Source of the DNA: Prochlorococcus sp. AG-424-P23
Lineage (GTDB): Bacteria > Cyanobacteriota > Cyanobacteriia > PCC-6307 > Cyanobiaceae
Reading direction: 5' to 3'
Assembly: GCA_003210135.1 (NCBI GenBank)
Contig: QCNK01000007.1
Coordinates: 1-64,000, forward strand
DNA: 64,000 nt
Shown: positions 59,529 to 64,000 of the stretch, piece by piece
Position numbering within the stretch: the stretch's first letter is position 1
Layout of the letters: each line of letters opens with the position of its first letter
Position numbers and translations under genes: made by a program
The notes under the pieces: generated by a model
What the model saw: the letters and a program-made list of their open reading frames with translations, nothing else
What the model was told of the DNA's origin: nothing
Databases searched by the model: none

Positions 59529-59651
59529 TTGAGGGAATTTTTTAAAGAGGTTTGGCTGAATCATCATGACCCAACTCATGCAGCTTATGGAATTGGTGGA
59601 GTAATAGTATTGTTCATAATTTATAATCGATTACTCAATAAATATCAGTAA
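59529..59651 (+). CDS. 40-aa TM protein (TTG start candidate)
   Basis: LREFFKEVWLNHHDPTHAAYGIGGVIVLFIIYNRLLNKYQ; C-terminus resembles 56740 product. Confidence 0.4.
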   Translation: MREFFKEVWLNHHDPTHAAYGIGGVIVLFIIYNRLLNKYQ

Positions 59652-59954
59652 TATGTGTACTCAATGTGATGACAACTCTTGGCAAAAGATTTCTTAAACA
59701 TGAAGTCACATTCACCTGCTGATGCAAAGTTATTAATGAGTGGTGTTAAAGGATTAAAGGATGCTTGGCGTTTAGGTGTCCTACACGTTGAATACGAAAG
59801 TACAAGAACAGCAACAGTAAATTCCTTATATTACACTCGCTTGTGGGTTATTCGCACGCTTGAAAGTTGAATGTCATATAGGTTTAAAAGATAAAATGTT
59901 ATTGATTTGCAGTCGATATATAATTTAGGTAGTAGTAATAGAACCTCTTTTTTT

Positions 59955-60242
59955 ATGACTTGGTCTTTTTTACTTTTTTTAGCTTTAGCCATAGGAATAT
60001 TAATATTATTTGCAAGTCAAAATGATTGGGATTGGTACTGGAATAATTATAAACAGAGGCGAATGGTTAATCTTTTTGGCAAAAAAATTGCACGAATAAT
60101 CTCATCTTTTTTTGGCGTTGTAATAGTTTTTTTTTCAATACTTGGTCTTACAGAAACTTTCAATTCAAAAACTGAAATTAGACACAATAATACAGAACCA
60201 AATCAACGAATGGAATATTTAGAAAGTCAAAATAATAGATGA
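59955..60242 (+). CDS. small membrane hypothetical
   Basis: Internal ATG MTWSFLLFLALAIGILILFASQND abutting the T-tract leader. Confidence 0.5.
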   Translation: MTWSFLLFLALAIGILILFASQNDWDWYWNNYKQRRMVNLFGKKIARIISSFFGVVIVFFSILGLTETFNSKTEIRHNNTEPNQRMEYLESQNNR

Positions 60243-60394
60243 AACGTAAACTTTTCCCAATACTTGCTGTTATTTATTTATCTGCAGGGGTTATGCAAAT
60301 TTAGATACTGAAGTAAACGTTTTTTGAGTACTGCATGAGACTATTAGATTTATTTGTTTAATATATAATTATATTAGATGTAATCGATTGCGGT

Positions 60395-60964
60395 TTGGCA
60401 GCAAAAGTAGTCAGAAAATATTTAAATAATGACCAACACGGATTCACGCTAATTGAACTTATTGTGGTCATTGTCATGATTGGAATATTGTCTTCAATCG
60501 CAGTACCAAGTTTTCAACTTATCTCTAAAAAAGCCAGACAAAGAGGAGTCGCAGCTCAAATAAGTTCTTATATTAGAGCAGCTCAAGCTTTTTACGGTGA
60601 AAATAGTTCTCCTATAAGAAATGCAGGAGACCTGAGCAATTATGTGGATGTTATTGAATGTAGGTATCACTTAATTAGAAGGTGTAATGAAAGTCAAAAT
60701 AGTTTGCATAGGAATATAGGACAGGCCTTTGCTGGTTCAACTCAATGGAATAGTACTTCAGGAATGTACACAATTACAATGCGAAGTAGTGACCAAAGTA
60801 GATTTAGATTAAATGCTTTTCCTCAAAGACAAGACTCAAATTCTTCAATACGTTCTGATGAGGATTATGGAGTAAGTGGATGTTTTAACTACTCAACTGG
60901 TGTAACAGGAGTCGTAATTTGGAATCAAATCGGACATAGAGCTGTAAGAGATCTTGATTGCTGA
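60395..60964 (+). CDS. type IV pilin-like protein
   Basis: Prepilin motif GFTLIELIVVIVMIGILSSIAVPSFQ; C-terminal GVSGCFNYSTG...LDC. Confidence 0.9.
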   Translation: MAAKVVRKYLNNDQHGFTLIELIVVIVMIGILSSIAVPSFQLISKKARQRGVAAQISSYIRAAQAFYGENSSPIRNAGDLSNYVDVIECRYHLIRRCNESQNSLHRNIGQAFAGSTQWNSTSGMYTITMRSSDQSRFRLNAFPQRQDSNSSIRSDEDYGVSGCFNYSTGVTGVVIWNQIGHRAVRDLDC

Positions 60965-61201
60965 AAAACATATTACACATTTCAGGCTTTTGATTTAAGG
61001 AGAATTTTATTGAAGTTGATTAATATCATTTTTAAAAATCTAACTTCTACTCTCATTGATGATCTTGGTGAGAAAATTTGTTCATCCCAAGAATTTAATG
61101 CTCCCAAAGATACTTAAAGGCTCTTTTTAGAATTTAGTTTTTAAAGTTATCTATAGGTATCTAATTTCTACCTGGTATTTTTAACTATTAAATTTTGATA
61201 A

Positions 61202-62137
61202 CTAAAAAGTGGTAAATTTAGGTAAAAAAGGAGCCGAACCAAAATAAGTAACGCCTGAACCTGCGGAGACCCCCATAGTATAACCTGCATTTTTAACACT
61301 TAATTCCACCTCTAATCCAGTTGTATCATTTGATATTACAACTGGAACTCCTGCATTCGTCTCAAAAACTGCAAAAATTCTCTTTGCTTCAGCTTTTGAT
61401 GCTGCCTTTGGAGAAGTCCCAACACATTGATTTGCAATATGATCACAATCTTTAAATAGGAGAGCTGATACTTTACCTCCTCCTTGAGATGCTGGAAATG
61501 CAACTGGCGACATTTCCATTGGATAAGGATCTTCACCGACCTCATTAACTATATCAGTATGATCCTGGGAAGCTGCATTTCCAGCTACAGGTTCACCATA
61601 GGGTGTATTATCATTTTGATCTATACCAGGAGTAGAATAGTATCTTGTTCCATTAGAAAAAGTATAAGAACCCCTAAGTCCAAATACATTGGACAACAAA
61701 ATATATGCATTTGTGTAGGTCCCTGCAGGAGGTCTTGAATCAGCAGATGGTAGAGTAGCTATTTTGGAAGAGGAATTACCAGGTGCAAGGTCTACAGTTA
61801 CTCCTGAAGAATCTATCATTGTTGTCACACAAGTGGATTTATCCCAAACTTTAGAACCATCGGCGCCAGTTATTGGATAAGACGTACATAATCCCATCTC
61901 ATACAGTGTTAATTCAAATTTTTCAGGTGTTGTTTGGCAACTTCCCCATGAAGAACTTGAAGAGTCAAGCTCGATTATGTAAGTCTCAGTGGCATTAGTA
62001 GAACCACTTTCAGGACATTCGTAAACGTCTAGGGCTTTTGCTTTGTCCGCAGTTATACTTGTAATAATAATGGAACTTGAAAGGCTAAATACTTTTAGGA
62101 AGTTCCTGATAAATTTTTTTGATTTGATAAATTTCAT
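61202..62137 (-). CDS. exported hypothetical protein
   Basis: Signal peptide; Cys-containing mature domain rich in S/T/G. Confidence 0.6.
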   Translation of the reverse strand: MKFIKSKKFIRNFLKVFSLSSSIIITSITADKAKALDVYECPESGSTNATETYIIELDSSSSSWGSCQTTPEKFELTLYEMGLCTSYPITGADGSKVWDKSTCVTTMIDSSGVTVDLAPGNSSSKIATLPSADSRPPAGTYTNAYILLSNVFGLRGSYTFSNGTRYYSTPGIDQNDNTPYGEPVAGNAASQDHTDIVNEVGEDPYPMEMSPVAFPASQGGGKVSALLFKDCDHIANQCVGTSPKAASKAEAKRIFAVFETNAGVPVVISNDTTGLEVELSVKNAGYTMGVSAGSGVTYFGSAPFLPKFTTF

Positions 62138-62222
62138 TTTTATGAAAGAGATAAGTTGAAAGTTCTATAAAGTGATTTTTAAATTTGTTTTTTGTTAAAT
62201 TGATTTAATTTTATATTCATAG

Positions 62223-63341
62223 CTAAACCCCTTTAGCTCTGTTTTGGAATACTCCTCCAGCCGATCTTTCAAGTAAAACATCATATTTACGTTTTACAGG
62301 TTGAGTCATTTGAGTAATCATGTTTTTCTTATAATTTGATTTTTCAAATTTGACTGGATTACCTGTGATGTTCATTCTTAAACCAAAGAAAGTTTCATCT
62401 GTTCCTGGCAGATCAGTATTAGCTGTTGTTGAGGCAGCAGAAATCTCATTAGAAATAAAAGCCTCTAATCCCACATTAGGAGTAGCCTGCCAACTAATTG
62501 CACCTTCTAAGCCAGAATTATCTTGAGTATATCTATAATCCCAGTTAAATCCTCTAACAAAAAAGGCAAGTTCTGGGTTATTTGGTAATCTGTAACCTAC
62601 TTCCACATCCCATCCTGGGACGACTCTCTCTTTGTAAGCAACCCCGTTTATAGTTATATCCTTTTCATCAGTAATTGCCATATACCAGTTGTTTCTAAAT
62701 TCAAAATCTTTCCAGAAATATTCTCCACCTAATCCAAGCCTGCTATGAGAATCACTGTAATCAGTCATTCTGTAATCTAAGAAAGCGTTAGCTCCAACCA
62801 TAGAAACATCGTCAGGACGATTTCTAATTCCTAAACCCAAGTTAACAGTAGAGCCATCTGCATTTGTAGCTGTAGAAAATCTTGCCTGAGAAAAAGCGAG
62901 AGTTTTTAAATCGCCTTCTTCATCTTTTGCAAGTTCTCCAAGTTTCATCAGGCTGTTAACTGAGAAGCTTGTATCTGATTCTGTCCCGCCAGAAATATTT
63001 ACAGTAGTTTGAGCAAAAAATGGAATTTTTTGTATCTCACCATTTGCTTTTGCATTTGCAAAATTAAATCCAGCATCAACTAATAATCTATTTAGATCAT
63101 CAGCCATGATGCTGGTATATTCACTACCTTCTGCACCGTCATTCATTAATGGAACAAACTTAGTTGAATAAGTTGCTCCGTTTATTATGTACTCATCTAA
63201 TTTATCTTTTGGTTGATAAGTATTTTGACCATTTTTAACCTGATCAAATTTGATATTATCAAATTTGTATTCTTCAGCAGAAACTGCCAGAAAAGAACCA
63301 AAAGCTATTGGGATGATTGATAAAGATTTAAGAAATTTCAA
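62223..63341 (-). CDS. secreted beta-barrel-like protein (inverse autotransporter beta-domain-like)
   Basis: Signal peptide, NLGLGIRNRPDDVSMVGANAFLDYRMTDYSDSHSRLGLGGEYFWKDFEFRNNWYMAI. Confidence 0.5.
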   Translation of the reverse strand: MKFLKSLSIIPIAFGSFLAVSAEEYKFDNIKFDQVKNGQNTYQPKDKLDEYIINGATYSTKFVPLMNDGAEGSEYTSIMADDLNRLLVDAGFNFANAKANGEIQKIPFFAQTTVNISGGTESDTSFSVNSLMKLGELAKDEEGDLKTLAFSQARFSTATNADGSTVNLGLGIRNRPDDVSMVGANAFLDYRMTDYSDSHSRLGLGGEYFWKDFEFRNNWYMAITDEKDITINGVAYKERVVPGWDVEVGYRLPNNPELAFFVRGFNWDYRYTQDNSGLEGAISWQATPNVGLEAFISNEISAASTTANTDLPGTDETFFGLRMNITGNPVKFEKSNYKKNMITQMTQPVKRKYDVLLERSAGGVFQNRAKGV

Positions 63342-63487
63342 TTAATTTTTTTTTTAAGATACCACATTTATAAATAAGAATTTGTTCTTATCAAACTATT
63401 CTGACGAAATTAGAATTTGCGTGCCATTTGCGTGCTCACTTTTTTGGGTGTTTTATATTATTAGCTGAGACTTACTGCTATAACTGA

Positions 63488-63540
63488 TCGGGGCGACAGG
63501 ATTCGAACCTGCGACCTAGTGCTCCTAAAGCAACCGCAGA
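63488..63540 (-). other. 3' tRNA remnant / candidate attachment site
   Basis: Minus strand GGTCGCAGGTTCGAATCCTGTCGCCCCG (T-arm plus acceptor) with no D-arm or 5' acceptor upstream. Confidence 0.65.
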
Positions 63541-63759
63541 AACAAGGCTATAACTGAGACTTATAGCTATATCTGGACATTTGGGCGAAAATGTATCGAC
63601 TAATTAGGACTAGTTTTGTGGATTATGGGCACTTTATGGGCACAAAATTTTACCTAAATATTTTTGTGATACCTTTATTTCATTTTTCTATCGCTTGTAG
63701 CATTCAAAACATATCTTTAAATACTTTGGAATGATTATTAATCAGTATTGGAAAATTTT

Positions 63760-64000
63760 TTGACTAATAAAGAGAAGAGCATTGAAGGTTTGTTTGTTTA
63801 TAGGGTTGTAAATCTTAGGCGGTTTTTTCGATTGAGTTCAATTACATATTTTGGAATGGCTCTTATAGCTACTTTTGCTACTCAAAATTTTTGCATAAGA
63901 GGTTCTTTTTTTCCAACTTCTTATACTGTTGCTATTTCTAGTTTTCCAGAATTTTTGATTTTACTTTATTTAAGATTGAAAAGGGACTTAATTTGTAAAA
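63760..64000 (+). CDS. open reading frame running off the window
   Basis: TTG-start frame LTNKEKSIEGLFVYRVVNLRRFF... open to 64000. Confidence 0.35.
   Translation, partial: MTNKEKSIEGLFVYRVVNLRRFFRLSSITYFGMALIATFATQNFCIRGSFFPTSYTVAISSFPEFLILLYLRLKRDLICK

Noticed and set aside
1-64000. CRISPR array, rRNA operon, IS element or prophage structural genes
   Set aside because: No regularly spaced repeats, rRNA-like sequence, transposase or capsid/terminase-like ORFs seen.

Overview
AT-rich picocyanobacterial chromosome, most consistent with high-light Prochlorococcus: psbD/psbC with a 17-nt overlap, petM, ycf4, split pntA, and several high-light-inducible (HLI) genes. About 1-36 kb is mostly core metabolism: glyQ, iron-linked porin/PKHD/FutA, tRNA-Ser, cobQ, maf, ilvH, infA, NTRC-type trxB, pntAB, dxr, cysS, polA, ychF. 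A carbamoyltransferase / DUF5989 / SGNH-like cassette lies at 32-36 kb. About 36-63.6 kb is accessory in character: very small ORFs (many absent from the supplied ORF track), HLI genes, dispersed DUF3303/DUF3764-type proteins, a probable glutamine-riboswitch (Downstream-peptide/glnA-type) leader, a candidate pair of ncRNA-like repeats, a repeated '-10 / hairpin / T-tract / ATG' leader architecture, a type IV pilin-like gene, and a secreted beta-barrel plus exported protein. These end next to a 3' tRNA remnant flanked by two kinds of short repeats that resembles a recombination (att) site. Strongest leads: the repeated leader module, the riboswitch plus 53-aa peptide, the att-like structure at 63.4-63.65 kb, the inverse-autotransporter-like barrel with its neighbour, the carbamoyltransferase cassette, and an A9-tract frameshift in futA/idiA. 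All product calls come from reading the sequence; no database search was run.
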